NCBI GenBank assembly: GCA_014383605.1
Contig: JACNHM010000219.1
Location: 1-5,756 of the forward strand
Origin: Chloroflexota bacterium
Lineage (GTDB): Bacteria > Chloroflexota > Anaerolineae > UBA3071
DNA length: 5,756 nt
Direction of reading: 5' to 3'
The notes under the pieces were generated by a model. It made no database searches and was not told the DNA's origin. It was given only the letters and a program-made list of their open reading frames with translations. Shown in pieces: positions 5,197 through 5,756 of this stretch; position 1 is the first letter of the stretch, and each line of letters starts with the position of its first letter. The position numbers were made by a program, and so were the translations under genes.

Positions 5197-5756
5197 ATGG
5201 GCTTTATCTTGGACGGCCTTGAAACAGAAGCATACGACCGCGAATACAGCGACCGGGAGCTGCTGAGCCGCATCATCAGCTATTTTCGGCCGCACAGCCG
5301 GCAGATGATCCTGGTGGCCGCGATGATCACGCTGAACTCAGCGGCAGGGACGGGCAGCCCTATCCTCATCTCCAGAGCCATTGACATGGTGGCGGAAAAC
5401 CCATCGGTCGAGGCCATGCTGCTCCTGGCGGGAGGTGTGCTTTTGCTGGGCGTAACCGCCTGGATATTCAACTACATCCGGCAACTGTTCTCCGCGCGGG
5501 TGGTGGGGGACGTGGTGCTCCAGTTGCGGGAGGATGTCTTCGATGCCACCGTCGGACACGATCTCTCCTTTTTCGACGAGCACCCTTCTGGCAAGATCGT
5601 CAGCCGGGTCACGTCGGACACGCAGGACTTTTCCGCAACCATCACCCTGGTCATGGACCTGCTCAGCCAGGTGTTGCTGGTCGCCATCCTCTCCGTCTGG
5701 CTGTTCAAGATCAACGTCTTGTTAGCATTGTTGATGCTGGGAATGGCGCCGGTTGC
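5197..5756 (+). CDS. ABC exporter half-transporter, N-terminal part of membrane domain, 3'-truncated
   Basis: The frame is open from the ATG at 5197 to the right edge (186 codons). The first 35 residues are a polar cytoplasmic lead-in with an elbow-helix pattern (MGFILDGLETEAYDREYSD, then LLSRIISYFRPH). Hydrophobic helices follow near 37-58, 72-95, 150-170 and from 172. SFFDEHPSGKIVSRVTSDTQDF at 124-145 is the first intracellular coupling region, typical of B-type exporters. The ATPase domain is beyond the window. Position and type suggest it is the partner of the ABC half at 2930-4684. If so it should carry the catalytic Walker B glutamate, and perhaps an altered signature motif. No good Shine-Dalgarno precedes the ATG: only AGAAAGA is there, right after the inverted repeats, so translation may be weak or start differently. 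Confidence 0.9.
   Translation, partial: MGFILDGLETEAYDREYSDRELLSRIISYFRPHSRQMILVAAMITLNSAAGTGSPILISRAIDMVAENPSVEAMLLLAGGVLLLGVTAWIFNYIRQLFSARVVGDVVLQLREDVFDATVGHDLSFFDEHPSGKIVSRVTSDTQDFSATITLVMDLLSQVLLVAILSVWLFKINVLLALLMLGMAPV

Overview
The window looks like a bacterial chromosome segment from a GC-rich organism. Hand counts give about 71% G+C in a 120-base sample of the first ABC gene. A Chloroflexota (Anaerolineae-like) host is my best guess. It rests on remembered resemblance only: the N-terminus of the last ABC gene (MGFILDGLETEAYDR) and the purine-TTGGA heptamer arrays around a small four-helix-bundle gene. All six genes lie on the + strand and are tightly spaced, so most could share one transcript. 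No rRNA, tRNA or CRISPR was seen, and there is no gene-free stretch over 300 bases.

Region 1 (1-698): the 3' part of a choloylglycine hydrolase / C45-type Ntn amidohydrolase or acyltransferase gene, cut by the left window edge. Region 2 (736-1692): a complete fold-type II PLP enzyme of the threonine/serine dehydratase group, with a GTG start and a strong ribosome binding site. Region 3 (1740-2933): a class I SAM methyltransferase with an unusual cysteine-rich N-terminal domain holding four CxxC pairs. Region 4 (2930-4684): a half-size ABC exporter (membrane domain plus ATPase) that overlaps the methyltransferase stop by 4 bases. Its Walker B reads LDD where LDE is usual, the mark of the degenerate half of a heterodimeric exporter. 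Region 5 (4685-5190): a cassette-like insert made of a four-helix-bundle (S23 / 23S rRNA intervening-sequence type) gene of about 52% G+C, flanked on both sides by 7-base repeats. The right side turns into inverted copies and forms a long hairpin. Region 6 (5197-5756): the start of a second ABC exporter half, cut by the right edge and probably the partner of region 4.

Functional reading: regions 4 and 6 probably encode one heterodimeric exporter whose two genes are separated by the repeat-bounded cassette. The methyltransferase is translationally coupled to the first half. The amidohydrolase and dehydratase upstream may belong to the same transcript, but no shared pathway can be proved from the sequence. 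The most notable feature is the cassette. Its left heptamers supply the small gene's Shine-Dalgarno sequence, and its right inverted heptamers are an almost perfect antisense to that same site.
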